This document shows positions 47,247 to 57,275 of a stretch of 64,000 nt of DNA, piece after piece. The number at the start of each line of letters is the position of its first letter. The stretch's first letter is position 1. The notes beneath the pieces were generated by a model. That model was not told where the DNA came from and made no database searches. It worked only from the letters and a program-made list of their open reading frames with translations. Location: positions 930,001-994,000 of the forward strand of contig NZ_KB911460.1 in the NCBI RefSeq assembly GCF_000383475.1, read 5' to 3'. A program made the translations under genes and the position numbers. This DNA is from Microbacterium sp. 11MF. Lineage in GTDB: Bacteria; Actinomycetota; Actinomycetes; Actinomycetales; Microbacteriaceae.

Positions 47247-47782
47247 TGCGCCGCACCGTCAGCGAACTGCCCGAGGAGCTCGAGGAGACCGCGGTGTCCC
47301 GCGGTCCTCGATCGGACTCGGAGCGACTGGTCGAACGGCTCGGGGAACTGGGCTGGACGCTGGGCGTCGCCGAGTCGCTGACCGGGGGTCTGGTCGCGGC
47401 ATCCGTCGTGTCCGTCCCGGGGGCGTCCTCGGTGTTCCGCGGCGCGATCGTCGCGTACGCCACGGATCTGAAGGAGCGGCTGCTCGGCGTGGACGGGACC
47501 CTCCTCGAGGCGCACGGTCCGGTCCACCCCCGTGTCGCCCGTCAGATGGCGGACGGCATCCGTCGTGTCGTCGGCGAGGGGGAGCCGGCCGACGTGGGGA
47601 TCGCCACGACCGGGATCGCCGGACCGGTCTCCTCGGACGGCCAGCCCGTCGGCACGGTCCACATCGCCGTCTCGACCCCGCTCGGTTCGCGGGTCGAGTC
47701 CCTCGCGCTCGAGGGCGATCGGGACGAGATCCGGACGGCCGCAGCGGCCCGTGCGATCGCCCTCGCGGTGGAAGCGCTCTGA
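47243..47782 (+). CDS. CinA C-terminal domain nicotinamide-nucleotide amidohydrolase
   Basis: A 179-residue protein containing only the CinA C-terminal (PncC) domain: LGVAESLTGGLVAASVVSVPGASSVFRG near 40-67, IVAYATDLKERLLGV, and GIATTGIAGP near 115. It deamidates NMN to recycle pyridine nucleotides. The ATG overlaps the pgsA stop (ATGA). The N-terminal MoeA-like domain of full CinA is absent, as is normal for many bacteria. Confidence 0.92.
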   Translation: MMRRTVSELPEELEETAVSRGPRSDSERLVERLGELGWTLGVAESLTGGLVAASVVSVPGASSVFRGAIVAYATDLKERLLGVDGTLLEAHGPVHPRVARQMADGIRRVVGEGEPADVGIATTGIAGPVSSDGQPVGTVHIAVSTPLGSRVESLALEGDRDEIRTAAAARAIALAVEAL

Positions 47783-47931
47783 GCCGGGAATAGGCCTTGT
47801 TCCGAGCGCGTTACGACTCGGTGATTCCCACTCATTCCCCAGCACGCGGGGTCTAGGGTGACATCCAACGTGTTGTACCGTGGTTCCCCCGCAAGGGATT
47901 CGGTGGATCGCAGCTGAGGGAGGGCCCACGC

Positions 47932-48252
47932 ATGATCCTGGTTCGTCAAGAGATCGGTGACGTCCTCCGCGACTTCCGGCTGCAGAAGGGTCACACCCTC
48001 CGACAGGTCTCCGGCAAGGCGAGCGTCGCACTCGGGTACCTCAGCGAGGTCGAGCGCGGTCAGAAGGAAGCCTCGAGCGAGATCCTCGCCGCCGTGGCCG
48101 AGGCCCTCGACGTCCCGATCTCCGCGATCATGCGCGAGGTCGGCGAGCGGATCTCGGTGCTCGAGGGACTGCATTCCCTCTCCGACGTCGTTCCCGACGA
48201 CCTCGCCTCCCTGGGCGACGAGGTCCCGGCCCCCGAGCTGTCGCTGCGCTGA
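47932..48252 (+). CDS. clgR: ClgR-type XRE family regulator
   Basis: A 106-residue activator with an HTH at about 9-63 (IGDVLRDFRLQKGHTLRQVSGKASVALGYLSEVERGQKEAS). ClgR activates clp protease and other proteolysis or stress genes in actinobacteria, and the position between cinA and recA is the conserved one. A TAGGGT -10 (47854-47859) gives a leader of about 65 nt. No ClgR box was identified with confidence. Confidence 0.9.
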   Translation: MILVRQEIGDVLRDFRLQKGHTLRQVSGKASVALGYLSEVERGQKEASSEILAAVAEALDVPISAIMREVGERISVLEGLHSLSDVVPDDLASLGDEVPAPELSLR

Positions 48253-48259
48253 CCGCTCG

Positions 48260-48481
48260 ATGCGTCACAGCGAATTCGATCGCGCCGTCGCCGACGAGTT
48301 CGGATCGGGAGGCGCGTCCCTCGTCTCGGACCTGGTGCTGACCGGCGTCGACAATCGGACTGCCCGCGAGGCCTTGGCCGCAGGTGTCGCTCCGCGTGAT
48401 GTCTGGTATGCCCTGTGCGCCGAGACGGACGTCCCCGTGGACCGCCGTTACGGCGCCGGAAGGCTCGATCCACGCCGGTGA
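48260..48481 (+). CDS. DUF3046 family small protein
   Basis: A 73-residue protein, MRHSEFDRAVADEFG at the start, ending with a VDRRYGAGRLDPRR-like tail. It matches the DUF3046 pattern of actinobacteria, always found close to recA. Function unknown. It lies 7 bp after clgR and was too short to stand out as an independent frame. Probably co-transcribed with clgR. Confidence 0.82.
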   Translation: MRHSEFDRAVADEFGSGGASLVSDLVLTGVDNRTAREALAAGVAPRDVWYALCAETDVPVDRRYGAGRLDPRR

Positions 48482-48495
48482 GTCGGCGTGTCGTA

Positions 48496-48511
48496 TCGAA
48501 GATGCGTTCGA
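48496..48511. promoter_or_regulatory. LexA-binding SOS box of recA
   Basis: TCGAAGATGCGTTCGA matches the actinobacterial SOS consensus TCGAAC-N4-GTTCGA at 11 of 12 defined positions. It sits directly before a TAGTCT -10 candidate (48520-48525), ideally placed for repression by LexA, whose gene is also in this window. Confidence 0.88.
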
Positions 48512-48708
48512 TGCCGGCGTAGTCTCCTGCACAACGGGTGTCGTAGAGACGTCGTTCACGTAAGGGCCGGATCCGGCAGCGATGTCGGAGCCCCCTCCTA
48601 ACGTGAATGTCGTCAGATGACACCCACGCCCTGTCGCAGCATCCGATCCGTCGGTGAGGAGCGCGACAGCCTACGGGCGACGGAACCGCGAGTATCAAGG
48701 AGTACGAC

Positions 48709-49767
48709 ATGCCCTCACCTGCAGACCGCGAGAAGGCCCTCGAATCGGCCCTCGCCCAGATCGACCGCCAGTTCGGCAAGGGGTCGATCATGCGACTCGG
48801 AAGCGACGAGCGCGCGCCGGTCGAGGTCATCCCGACCGGATCGATCGCCCTCGACGTCGCCCTGGGTATAGGCGGAATCCCTCGCGGCCGCGTCGTCGAG
48901 ATCTACGGTCCCGAGTCCTCGGGTAAGACGACCCTCACGCTCCACGCCATCGCGAACACGCAGCGGGCCGGCGGTATCGCCGCCTTCATCGACGCCGAGC
49001 ACGCGCTGGATCCCGGCTACGCCGAGAAGCTGGGCGTCGACATCGATGCTCTCCTCGTCTCGCAGCCCGACACCGGTGAGCAGGCGCTCGAGATCGCCGA
49101 CATGCTGATCCGCTCCGGTGCCATCGACCTGGTCGTCATCGACTCCGTCGCCGCTCTCGTCCCCGAGGCCGAGATCAAGGGTGAGATGGGTGACTCCCAT
49201 GTCGGTCTCCAGGCCCGCCTGATGTCCCAGGCGCTCCGCAAGATCACCGGTGGCCTGAACCAGACGAAGACTACGGCGATCTTCATCAACCAGCTCCGCG
49301 AGAAGATCGGCGTGTTCTTCGGGTCGCCCGAGACCACCGCGGGTGGTAAGGCGCTCAAGTTCTACGCCTCGGTGCGACTGGACATCCGCCGTATCGAGAC
49401 CCTGAAGGACGGGTCCGAGGCGGTCGGTAACCGCACCCGCGTGAAGGTCGTCAAGAACAAGATGGCGCCGCCCTTCAAGCAGGCCGAGTTCGACATCCTC
49501 TACGGCGTCGGGATCTCGCGAGAGGGAAGCCTCATCGACTTCGGTGTCGAGCACGGCATCGTGAAGAAGTCGGGTGCCTGGTACACGTACGAGGGTGAGC
49601 AGCTCGGCCAGGGCAAAGAGAACTCGCGCAACTTCCTGCTGAAGAACACCGACGTGGCTGCCGAGATCGAGAACAAGATCAAGCAGAAGCTCGGCATCGG
49701 CCAGCCGAAGGCCGTCGCCGAGGATGCCGCGGTGTCGGACGAGCTGACGGCTCGCCGCCCGGCCTGA
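48709..49767 (+). CDS. recA: recombinase RecA
   Basis: A 352-residue recombinase. Walker [10 protein letters not shown] lies at 67-75, Walker B in [16 protein letters not shown]-binding loop 1 with [17 protein letters not shown], loop 2 with [17 protein letters not shown]. No intein interrupts it. The leader is about 180 nt and carries an SOS box. recX follows 2 bp after the stop. Confidence 0.98.
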   Translation: MPSPADREKALESALAQIDRQFGKGSIMRLGSDERAPVEVIPTGSIALDVALGIGGIPRGRVVEIYGPESSGKTTLTLHAIANTQRAGGIAAFIDAEHALDPGYAEKLGVDIDALLVSQPDTGEQALEIADMLIRSGAIDLVVIDSVAALVPEAEIKGEMGDSHVGLQARLMSQALRKITGGLNQTKTTAIFINQLREKIGVFFGSPETTAGGKALKFYASVRLDIRRIETLKDGSEAVGNRTRVKVVKNKMAPPFKQAEFDILYGVGISREGSLIDFGVEHGIVKKSGAWYTYEGEQLGQGKENSRNFLLKNTDVAAEIENKIKQKLGIGQPKAVAEDAAVSDELTARRPA

Positions 49768-49769
49768 TC

Positions 49770-50492
49770 ATGACGGATTCGAACGGGGGCGAGCGGGACT
49801 CGCTCGCCCCCGTCATCCCGCTCTTCGGACGCCGGACGGAGGCCCCGGCCGACGCGGGCGATGTCACCGGAAACGGCGATGATCCGCAGCCGTGGCATGC
49901 GACGTGGATCGCCGAGCGTGCGGCATCCGAGAGGTCCGCGGCCCGTGCCGCGCACCCGGCGACGGGCACCGTGCCCGTCGTGGCTCCGGCGGGTGAGGAT
50001 GCGCCCGCAGCCGTGGCTGAGCGGATCCTGCTGCGCAAGCTCCGGACGCGATCCCTCTCACTTCGCGAGGCGCGGTCGGTGCTCCGCGAACACGATCTCG
50101 ACGAGGCCGAGCTCGAGGGCATCGTCGATCGGTTCGTCTCGCTCGGGTACCTCGACGACGCCGCCCTCGCCGAGCAGCTGATCGACAAAGCGACGTCCCG
50201 CAAGGCGCAGGGTCGCATGGCGATCGCCCAGGGCCTGTCGCAGCGCGGCATCCCTCGCGACGTGATCGACGAGGCGCTCGATCAACTTCCCGACGATGAG
50301 GCCGAGAGGGCTCTCGAGTTCGCACGGTCCAAGGCGCGGGGGCTCGAAGGGCTCGATCGCGATATGGCCCTCCGGCGCCTCGCCGGTCAGTTGGCCCGGC
50401 GCGGGTACGGCTCCGTCGCCCTGTCGGTGGCGCGTCGTGCGCTCGACGAGGCGAGCGCACCCCCGCGGCATGGGGTTCGCTTCGAACCGTGA
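49770..50492 (+). CDS. recX: regulatory protein RecX
   Basis: A 240-residue modulator of RecA filaments. Three RecX helical repeats occupy about 85-230 (LRKLRTRSLSLREARSVL, LGYLDDAALAEQLIDKAT, ARRGYGSVALSVARRAL). The first 80 residues form an acidic, Ala/Pro-rich extension absent in the short enterobacterial form but usual in actinobacteria. It begins 2 bp after recA. Confidence 0.93.
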   Translation: MTDSNGGERDSLAPVIPLFGRRTEAPADAGDVTGNGDDPQPWHATWIAERAASERSAARAAHPATGTVPVVAPAGEDAPAAVAERILLRKLRTRSLSLREARSVLREHDLDEAELEGIVDRFVSLGYLDDAALAEQLIDKATSRKAQGRMAIAQGLSQRGIPRDVIDEALDQLPDDEAERALEFARSKARGLEGLDRDMALRRLAGQLARRGYGSVALSVARRALDEASAPPRHGVRFEP

Positions 50493-50557
50493 CCACGGTT
50501 GCGTCCATCTGACAGACTCGCCTTACCCGCGCCCGGCGCGGCCGGAGGAGTGTGCGC

Positions 50558-51478
50558 ATGGCGATCGAGGTCGACGGTCTCGTGAAGTCCTACAAGACCG
50601 TCACCGCAGTCGACGGGGTCTCCTTCGCGGTGCCGGACGGCCAGCTGTTCGCCTTCCTGGGAGCGAACGGTGCCGGGAAGTCCACGACGATCGGATGCCT
50701 CACGACGCTGCTCCGAGCGGACGCCGGGACGGTCCGCGTCGCGGGGTACGACGTGTCGGCAGAGAGCGAACGGGTGCGGTCGCGGATCGGCGTCGTGTTC
50801 CAGCGGTCACTGCTCGATGACGGTCTGACCGTCCGCGAAAACCTCGCCCTGCGAGCCACGCTCTCCCACATCGACCGTCGGCGCTTCGCTGCCAGACTCG
50901 ACGAACTCTCGCTCCTCGTCGAACTCGACGAGTTCCTCGACCGTCCCTACGGCCGGCTGTCGGGCGGACAGCGTCGCCGCGCGGACATCGCCCGTGCGCT
51001 CATGCACGAGCCGTCGATCCTCTTCCTCGACGAGCCGACCGCGGGCTTGGACCCCGCGAGTCGTGTGGCGGTGTGGGCGGCGATCGATCGGCTCCGCTCC
51101 GAGCGGGGTCTCACCGTCTTCCTGACGACCCACTACATGGCCGAGACCGAAGAGGCGGATCAGGTCACCATCATCGACGCGGGCCGCGTCGTCGCGAGCG
51201 GGACGCCCACAGAACTACGCGCACGCCACAGTCGCAGCGTGCTCACCGTCACCACACGAGATCCGGACACGCTGTCCGCCCTCGCCACCCGAGGCGGACT
51301 GACCGCGACTCGCGACGGCGACATCCTCACGATCGAGGTGCCCGACGCGCGGGCGGCACGGACCTTGCTGGCGCAGCACGACGAGGACGTTCTGGACTTC
51401 GAGTTCCGGCACGGTCGGATGGACGACGTCTTCCTCGCCCTCACCGGCCGCGGTGAGCTGGTCGTGGACGCCGTATGA
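50558..51478 (+). CDS. DrrA-type ABC exporter ATPase
   Basis: A 306-residue ATPase of the daunorubicin-resistance/NodI type: Walker A LGANGAGKSTTIG near 38-50, signature LSGGQRRRADIARAL near 138, Walker B ILFLDEPTAGLDP, H-loop TTHYMAE, and a C-terminal DUF4162-like domain. GGAGGAG (50544-50550) selects ATG 50558. It overlaps the permease gene by 4 bp. The pair is inserted between recX and miaB, and its substrate is unknown. Confidence 0.9.
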   Translation: MAIEVDGLVKSYKTVTAVDGVSFAVPDGQLFAFLGANGAGKSTTIGCLTTLLRADAGTVRVAGYDVSAESERVRSRIGVVFQRSLLDDGLTVRENLALRATLSHIDRRRFAARLDELSLLVELDEFLDRPYGRLSGGQRRRADIARALMHEPSILFLDEPTAGLDPASRVAVWAAIDRLRSERGLTVFLTTHYMAETEEADQVTIIDAGRVVASGTPTELRARHSRSVLTVTTRDPDTLSALATRGGLTATRDGDILTIEVPDARAARTLLAQHDEDVLDFEFRHGRMDDVFLALTGRGELVVDAV

Positions 51479-52353
51479 GCATCATCGCGGCCGTCGTGCG
51501 CCGCAATCTGACCCTGTTCTTCCGCGATCGGATGAACGTCTTCTTCTCGTTGCTGAGCGGGCTCATCCTCTTCTTCCTCTACACGCTCTTCCTCTCCCGG
51601 CTGCAGGTCGATGGTCTCGAGCGCACCCTCCCGCGCGCATCGCGCGCCGACATCGAGGCCTTCGTCGACAGTTGGATGCTGTCGGGCATCGTCCTGCTCA
51701 CGACCGTCACCTCGGGGATCGGAGCGATCTCCGTGTTCGTGGACGATCGCGCCTCGGGCCGGTTCGCCGACTTCCTCGTCGCCCCCATCCGGCGATCGCA
51801 GCTGGTGCTCGGCTACCTGCTGTCCTCGGTGTCCGTCGCGGTCGTCATGTCGGGCATCATCCTCATCCTCACCGTGCTCGAACTCGGACTCGTCCGCGGC
51901 GCGTGGCTCGGTCCTCTCGAAATCCTGCGGGCGATCGGTGCGATGGTGCTCTGCTGCGTCGCCTTCACCTCCCTCGGAGCCTTCGGGGCCTCCTTCCTGA
52001 AGACGACCGGTGCCTACTCCGCGTTCTCGACGGTCGTGGGTACCGTCCTCGGATTCGTCGCGGGTTCCTACATCCCGGTCGGGTCTCTCCCCGATGGCGT
52101 CGCGTCGACCATCAACGCCCTCCCGTTCGCCCAAGGAGCCATGCTCCTGCGCCTGCCGTTCACCGACGAGACGATCGCCGCTCTCGCCGGCGGGGACGCC
52201 GGCGCCATCAGGGACCTCAAGGAGATCTACGGGATCGATCTCTTCGTCGGCTCGAGCGTCGTCCCCGTGTGGCTCGCCGTCACCGTTCTCGTCGCCGTCG
52301 CCGTCACCTTCAGCGCCATCTCTGCGGCCCGCATCCGCTCCCTCCTGCGCTGA
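51475..52353 (+). CDS. ABC-2 type exporter permease
   Basis: A 292-residue permease with six predicted membrane helices (first near 23-45, then about 70-90, 115-145, 150-175, 180-200 and 260-285) and a large loop after the first helix. It is the partner of the DrrA-type ATPase encoded upstream, with which it overlaps by 4 bp. Confidence 0.88.
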   Translation: MSIIAAVVRRNLTLFFRDRMNVFFSLLSGLILFFLYTLFLSRLQVDGLERTLPRASRADIEAFVDSWMLSGIVLLTTVTSGIGAISVFVDDRASGRFADFLVAPIRRSQLVLGYLLSSVSVAVVMSGIILILTVLELGLVRGAWLGPLEILRAIGAMVLCCVAFTSLGAFGASFLKTTGAYSAFSTVVGTVLGFVAGSYIPVGSLPDGVASTINALPFAQGAMLLRLPFTDETIAALAGGDAGAIRDLKEIYGIDLFVGSSVVPVWLAVTVLVAVAVTFSAISAARIRSLLR

Positions 52354-52402
52354 CACCGCCCGGGGCGTCCCGAGGCGACGCGGCTCGTAGAATGGCCTGA
52401 TC

Positions 52403-53959
52403 ATGACCAGCCCTTCCGCTGCCCCCACTCTCATCGCCCCGTCGGACGCAGCCGTCACCGCCGACGGCCGCTCCCGCACCTACGAGGTGCGGACCTTCGG
52501 GTGTCAGATGAACGTCCACGACTCCGAGCGTCTGTCCGGTTCCCTCGAGTCGGCCGGCTACGTCCGTGCTGACGCGGGAGTCGAGGCCGATGTCGTCGTC
52601 ATCAACACGTGCGCCGTCCGCGACAACGCCGCGGGCAAGCTCTACGGCACCCTCGGGCACCTGAAGAGCCGCAAGGACAAGCACGACGGCATGCAGATCG
52701 CCGTCGGCGGCTGCCTGGCCCAGATGGACAAGGACGCCGTCCAGCAGAAGGCACCCTGGGTCGACGTCGTCTTCGGCACCCACAACATGGGCTCGCTCCC
52801 GAGCCTCCTCGAGCGGGCGCGGCACAACGGCGAGGCGGAGCTCGAGATCCTCGAGTCTCTCGAGGTGTTCCCGTCGACGCTCCCCACCAAGCGCGACTCG
52901 GCGCACAGCGGCTGGGTCTCGATCTCCGTCGGGTGCAACAACACCTGCACGTTCTGCATCGTCCCCAGCCTGCGCGGCAAGGAGAAGGATCGCCGCCCGG
53001 GTGACATCCTGAACGAGATCCGTCTGCTCGTCGACGACGGCGCGATCGAGGTCACCCTCCTCGGCCAGAACGTCAACAGCTACGGCGTCGAGTTCGGCGA
53101 CCGCCAGGCGTTCAGCAAGCTCCTGCGCGCGGCGGGCGAGATCCCGGGCCTCGAGCGCGTGCGCTTCACGAGCCCGCACCCCGCTGCGTTCACCGACGAC
53201 GTCATCGACGCGATGGCGGAGACCCCTGCCGTCATGCCGCAGCTGCACATGCCGCTGCAGTCCGGGTCGGACCGCATCCTCAAGGCGATGCGGCGGTCGT
53301 ACCGCAGCGAACGGTTCCTCGGCATCCTCGACCGCGTGCGCGAGAAGATGCCCCACGCGGCGATCTCGACCGACATCATCGTGGGCTTCCCGGGCGAGAC
53401 CGACGAGGACTTCGAGGACACCATGCGCGTCGTCGAGCAGGCGCGATTCGCGGGGGCCTTCACCTTCCAGTACTCGATCCGCGAGGGGACACCCGCTGCG
53501 ACGATGCCCGATCAGGTCCCCAAGGAGGTCGTCCAGGAGCGGTACAACCGCCTCGTCGCCCTGCAGGAGCGCATTTCCCTCGAGGAGAACCAGGCCCAGC
53601 TCGGGCGCACCGTCGAGGTTCTCGTCTCGACGGGTGAGGGGAAGAAGGATGCCGCGACCCGCCGCCTGACCGGCCGCGCCGAGGACAACCGCCTCGTCCA
53701 CTTCGAGGTGCCCGAGGGTTCCCCGACGCCGCGTCCCGGCGACGTGGTCACGACGGTCGTCACGCACGCCGCGCCGTTCCACCTCCTCGCCGACAGCCCG
53801 GACGGCGCGCCGCTGCGCATCCGCCGCACGCGCGCCGGGGACGCGTGGGATCGTGCGCAGGCCGACTCCTGCGGTGTCCCGGCCCCGACCGGTGACGCCG
53901 GTCCGCGCGCCGTGTCGCTCGGCCTGCCGATGATCCGCACCGCGACGCCCGGACTCTGA
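52403..53959 (+). CDS. miaB: tRNA (N6-isopentenyl adenosine-37-C2)-methylthiotransferase
   Basis: A 518-residue radical-SAM enzyme that adds a methylthio group to i6A37 of tRNA. N-terminal UPF0004 domain with three cluster Cys (FGCQMN near 34, NTCAVRD near 70, GGCLAQ near 105), radical-[11 protein letters not shown] near 177-184, and a TRAM domain around 385-450. About 60 extra C-terminal residues follow. miaA starts 4 bp later, giving the two consecutive steps of the same modification. The ATG is 9 nt after TAGAAT (52388-52393), which could leave a very short leader. Confidence 0.95.
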   Translation: MTSPSAAPTLIAPSDAAVTADGRSRTYEVRTFGCQMNVHDSERLSGSLESAGYVRADAGVEADVVVINTCAVRDNAAGKLYGTLGHLKSRKDKHDGMQIAVGGCLAQMDKDAVQQKAPWVDVVFGTHNMGSLPSLLERARHNGEAELEILESLEVFPSTLPTKRDSAHSGWVSISVGCNNTCTFCIVPSLRGKEKDRRPGDILNEIRLLVDDGAIEVTLLGQNVNSYGVEFGDRQAFSKLLRAAGEIPGLERVRFTSPHPAAFTDDVIDAMAETPAVMPQLHMPLQSGSDRILKAMRRSYRSERFLGILDRVREKMPHAAISTDIIVGFPGETDEDFEDTMRVVEQARFAGAFTFQYSIREGTPAATMPDQVPKEVVQERYNRLVALQERISLEENQAQLGRTVEVLVSTGEGKKDAATRRLTGRAEDNRLVHFEVPEGSPTPRPGDVVTTVVTHAAPFHLLADSPDGAPLRIRRTRAGDAWDRAQADSCGVPAPTGDAGPRAVSLGLPMIRTATPGL

Positions 53960-53963
53960 CCTC

Positions 53964-54884
53964 GTGGGCGCGGAGCGCCTGTGGGCGATCGTCGGAGCGA
54001 CCGGGACGGGTAAGACGTCGCTGTCGCTGGACCTCGCCGAGGAGTTGATCCGTCGCGGCCGCGCGGCGGAGATCGTGAACGCCGATGCCATGCAGCTCTA
54101 CCGCGGCATGGACATCGGGACCGCGAAGATCCCCCTGGCAGAGCGGCGCGGCATCCCGCATCATCTGTTCGACGAGTTCGATGTGACCGAGGACGTCGCT
54201 GTCGCCGTCTACCAGGAGAGGGCGCGCGCGACGATCCGCGGCATCCTCGATCGCGGGGCCGACGCGATCCTTGTCGGGGGCTCAGGGCTCTACGTGTCGA
54301 GCGTGGTCTTCGACTTCCGCTTCCCGCCCCGCGATCCGGCGCTGCGCGCCCGGCTCGAGGCGGATCTCGACGAGCTCGGAGCCGCGGCGCTGATCGAGCG
54401 GATCCGCGACCTCGATCCGGGAGCAGCAGATCGCCTCGATCCGCGCAACAGCCGGCGTGTCGTCCGGGCCCTCGAGGTGCTCCTCCAGGGGGCGGACACC
54501 CACGGCGCTGCGCTCCCTGAGGCGCCCGTGCTGTGGCATCCCGCCACCGAACTCGTCGGTGTCCACCTGGACCGTGCAGAGCTGGTCGAGCGCCTCGATG
54601 AGCGGGTCCGGGGGATGTGGCGGGACGGTCTGCTCGCCGAGGTCGAGGGCCTCCGGGCCCGGGGTCTCGAGTCCGGTGCGACCGCGCCTCGCGCCATCGG
54701 TTACGCGCAGGCACTCGCGCAGCTCGGTGGCCGGATGGACGAAGAAGAGGCCGTCGCCGAGACCCAGGCGCTCACGCGCCGGTACGCGCGGCGTCAGGTC
54801 TCGTGGTTCAAGAGGTACCCCGGCCTTCGGTGGGTGGATGCCGGGACTCCCAGCATCCGCCTCCTCGAATCCTTGACAAGCTAA
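53964..54884 (+). CDS. miaA: tRNA dimethylallyltransferase
   Basis: A 306-residue enzyme that prenylates A37 of tRNA. P-loop [16 protein letters not shown] (9-24), [17 protein letters not shown] (near 38), VGGSGLYV (near 105), and the tRNA-binding helices with [14 protein letters not shown] and [18 protein letters not shown] 53964 is the start. Its last Leu-Thr codons form the TTGACA -35 box of the next gene. Confidence 0.95.
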   Translation: MGAERLWAIVGATGTGKTSLSLDLAEELIRRGRAAEIVNADAMQLYRGMDIGTAKIPLAERRGIPHHLFDEFDVTEDVAVAVYQERARATIRGILDRGADAILVGGSGLYVSSVVFDFRFPPRDPALRARLEADLDELGAAALIERIRDLDPGAADRLDPRNSRRVVRALEVLLQGADTHGAALPEAPVLWHPATELVGVHLDRAELVERLDERVRGMWRDGLLAEVEGLRARGLESGATAPRAIGYAQALAQLGGRMDEEEAVAETQALTRRYARRQVSWFKRYPGLRWVDAGTPSIRLLESLTS

Positions 54885-54902
54885 AGCTAATAGCCGTAGC
54901 CT
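54873..54902 (+). promoter_or_regulatory. promoter of the hydrolase-TetR operon
   Basis: TTGACA (54873-54878, within the end of miaA) and TAGCCT (54897-54902), 18-bp spacer. Inside the spacer is a tandem repeat of AGCTAA (54880-54891), a possible operator for the TetR regulator encoded downstream. Confidence 0.65.
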
Positions 54903-54935
54903 GCTCGTATCGAGCACGATGCGAAGGAGACGCCG

Positions 54936-55790
54936 ATGGTCGAGAAGATCCAGGTCCAAGGTGGGGAGATCGCGTTCGACGTGGTCGGGGACGGTCCACT
55001 TGTGGTTCTGGCACACGGGATGGGCGACTCCCGGCGCTCCTATCGCTTCGTCGTGCCGGCCCTCGTCGAGGCTGGGTTCCGCGTGGCGAACGTCGACATC
55101 CGCGGATGCGGCGAGTCGAGTGCCACGTGGGCGAGCTACAGCCGCGGCGACATAGCCGGTGATCTGCTCGCCGTCATCCGTCATCTCGGCGGTCCCGCGG
55201 TCATCGTCGGCCAGTCGATCAGCGGAGGTGCTGCGACGGTCGCGGCAGCGCGCGCCCCGCACGACGTCGTCGGGGTCGTCGAGCTCGCGCCGTTCACCCG
55301 CGCGCAGCGGTTCGACCCGGCCGGCCTGATCCGGCACGCCCGTCATCGGAAGGGCATGACCCGCCTGGCGACGATGATGCTCCGTGGGAGTGTGCCCGCG
55401 TGGCTCCGCTACCTCGACCTCGCCATTCCGCAGAAGCCCGCCGACTGGGCGCAGGAGCAGGCCGGCATCGCCCGTCACCTCGCGGATCCTGCGCGCATGG
55501 CCGCGCTCCGGGCGATGGGGCAGACGAGTCCCGCGGATGCGGGGGAGCAGCTCCCGCACGTGACCGTGCCGGTCCTCGTGGTGATGGGCACGGCCGACCC
55601 GGACTGGGCGGACCCTCGATCCGAAGGAGAAGGGGTCATCGCCGCGCTCCGGCCCGGCATCGGCCGGCTGGCGGTCATCGAGGGTGCCGGACACTACCCG
55701 CACGTCGAACGGCCGGGGGAGGTCGTCGACCTCGCCGTCCCGTTCCTGCGATCGGCTTTCTCGATCGAGGCGGGGGCGGCGGATGCCTAG
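54936..55790 (+). CDS. alpha/beta hydrolase
   Basis: A 284-residue hydrolase: oxyanion HGMGDSRRSYRFVVPAL near 24, nucleophile Ser in VGQSISGG (near 92), catalytic Asp candidate in VMGTADPDWADP and His in EGAGHYPHVERP. The size fits haloalkane-dehalogenase/epoxide-hydrolase-like esterases. AAGGAGA precedes the ATG. It is co-transcribed with the TetR gene, which overlaps its end by 8 bp. The substrate is unknown. Confidence 0.88.
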   Translation: MVEKIQVQGGEIAFDVVGDGPLVVLAHGMGDSRRSYRFVVPALVEAGFRVANVDIRGCGESSATWASYSRGDIAGDLLAVIRHLGGPAVIVGQSISGGAATVAAARAPHDVVGVVELAPFTRAQRFDPAGLIRHARHRKGMTRLATMMLRGSVPAWLRYLDLAIPQKPADWAQEQAGIARHLADPARMAALRAMGQTSPADAGEQLPHVTVPVLVVMGTADPDWADPRSEGEGVIAALRPGIGRLAVIEGAGHYPHVERPGEVVDLAVPFLRSAFSIEAGAADA

Positions 55791-56364
55791 GGCCGGCCTC
55801 GACGTCGACGCCGTGACGCGTGCCGCAGCCGACCTCGTCGACGAGCAGGGGCTCGCCGCCCTGACGATGACGGCGCTGGCGGAGCGGGTTGGCGTCCGTC
55901 CGCCGTCGCTCTACAAGCATGTGCCGGGCGGGCTCGTCGAGCTCACCCATCGGGTGGCGACCCTGGCGGCGCAGGACCTCGCGGGGGTGTTTCGCGCGAC
56001 GCTGTCGGAACACCGCGGCACCGCCCTCACCGACGTCGCTGTCGCCTTCCGGCGCTATGCACAGGCGCACCCGGGCCGGTATGCCGCGACCGCCGCCGCG
56101 GAGCCGTCCGGTGATGACGACCCGCTCGCGCTCGCGCTGCGCGACGGTCTCGACGCCCTCGGCGGAGTGTTCGACAGCTACGGACTGCCGAGACAGGAGC
56201 ACGTCCACGCCATCCGCATGCTCCGGAGCGTGCTCCACGGGTTCGCTGTCCTGGATGCCGCGCACGGCTTCCGGATGGACATCGATGTCGAGGACAGCGT
56301 CGCGTGGTCACTCGATCTCATGGATGCGGGACTCCGCGCGGCGGGGTCGACTCCGCCGCGCTGA
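55783..56364 (+). CDS. TetR family regulator
   Basis: A 193-residue regulator. HTH at about 9-50 (VDEQGLAALTMTALAERVGVRPPSLYKHVPGG) and a C-terminal TetR_C_33/WHG domain for the ligand. ATG 55783 lies inside the end of the hydrolase gene. It likely represses its own operon through the promoter at 54873-54902; the hydrolase may act on the inducer. Confidence 0.87.
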   Translation: MPRAGLDVDAVTRAAADLVDEQGLAALTMTALAERVGVRPPSLYKHVPGGLVELTHRVATLAAQDLAGVFRATLSEHRGTALTDVAVAFRRYAQAHPGRYAATAAAEPSGDDDPLALALRDGLDALGGVFDSYGLPRQEHVHAIRMLRSVLHGFAVLDAAHGFRMDIDVEDSVAWSLDLMDAGLRAAGSTPPR

Positions 56365-56402
56365 CCGGCGAAGCGGCATCCACCCGCACCTAGACTGGGC
56401 GG

Positions 56403-57269
56403 GTGTCGACGATCGCATTCACGAAGGGCCACGGGACGGGCAACGACTTCGTCGTCGTCGCCGACCCCGACGGGTCGCTGCACCTGACCGGCGAGCAGAT
56501 CGCCGCGCTGACCGACCGACGCTTCGGGATCGGAGCCGACGGGCTGTTGCGGGTCGTCCGTTCAGCCGCCATCGATGCAGGCTCTGAGACTCCCGACGCC
56601 GAGTGGTTCATGGACTACCGCAACGCCGACGGCTCGATCGCCGAGATGTGCGGCAACGGTGTCCGCGTCTTCGTGAAGTACCTCCTGAGTGCGGGCTACG
56701 TGACGCTCGGCGCCGGCGAGACCCTGCGCATCGGAACACGCGCCGGAACCAAGACCGTCACGCTCGCCGACAACGGATTCGAAGTCGACCTCGGCCTGTG
56801 GCGTCCGACCTCCGACGAGGTCCTCGTGCGGGCGCACGGTCTTAAGATCGCGCGCCCGGGTCTCGGCATCGACGTCGGGAACCCCCACGTCGTCGTCGCC
56901 CTCTCGAGCATCGCCGAACTCGACGGGCTCGACCTGACGGTCCAGCCGATCCTGGACCCCGTCCCGGCAGCCGGCGCGAACGTCGAGTTCGTCGTCCCCG
57001 AAGAACCCCTCATCACCGACGGCGTCGGCGCGATCCGGATGCGCGTGTTCGAGCGGGGCGTCGGAGAGACGCTCTCGTGCGGGACCGGGGTCGCGGCATC
57101 CGCTCTGGCCGTGCGTCACTGGGCGGGCGCCGGTGCCCCGGACCAGTGGACGGTAGACGTCCCCGGCGGCCGTCTCGGGGTGCGCGTCGTGCGGACGGCT
57201 GCCGGTGAGCGCGTCCTGCTCTCCGGTCCCGCGTCGCTTGTCTTCTCGGGCGAGATCACGCTCGCCTGA
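56403..57269 (+). CDS. dapF: diaminopimelate epimerase
   Basis: A 288-residue cofactor-independent epimerase making meso-DAP for peptidoglycan and lysine. The two catalytic Cys are in [10 protein letters not shown] (near 83) and SCGTGVAAS (near 226); [10 protein letters not shown] begins the protein. GTG 56403 follows TAGACT (56391-56396) after 6 nt, so it is probably leaderless. Third lysine-pathway gene of the window. Confidence 0.96.
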   Translation: MSTIAFTKGHGTGNDFVVVADPDGSLHLTGEQIAALTDRRFGIGADGLLRVVRSAAIDAGSETPDAEWFMDYRNADGSIAEMCGNGVRVFVKYLLSAGYVTLGAGETLRIGTRAGTKTVTLADNGFEVDLGLWRPTSDEVLVRAHGLKIARPGLGIDVGNPHVVVALSSIAELDGLDLTVQPILDPVPAAGANVEFVVPEEPLITDGVGAIRMRVFERGVGETLSCGTGVAASALAVRHWAGAGAPDQWTVDVPGGRLGVRVVRTAAGERVLLSGPASLVFSGEITLA

Positions 57270-57275
57270 CGTCGC

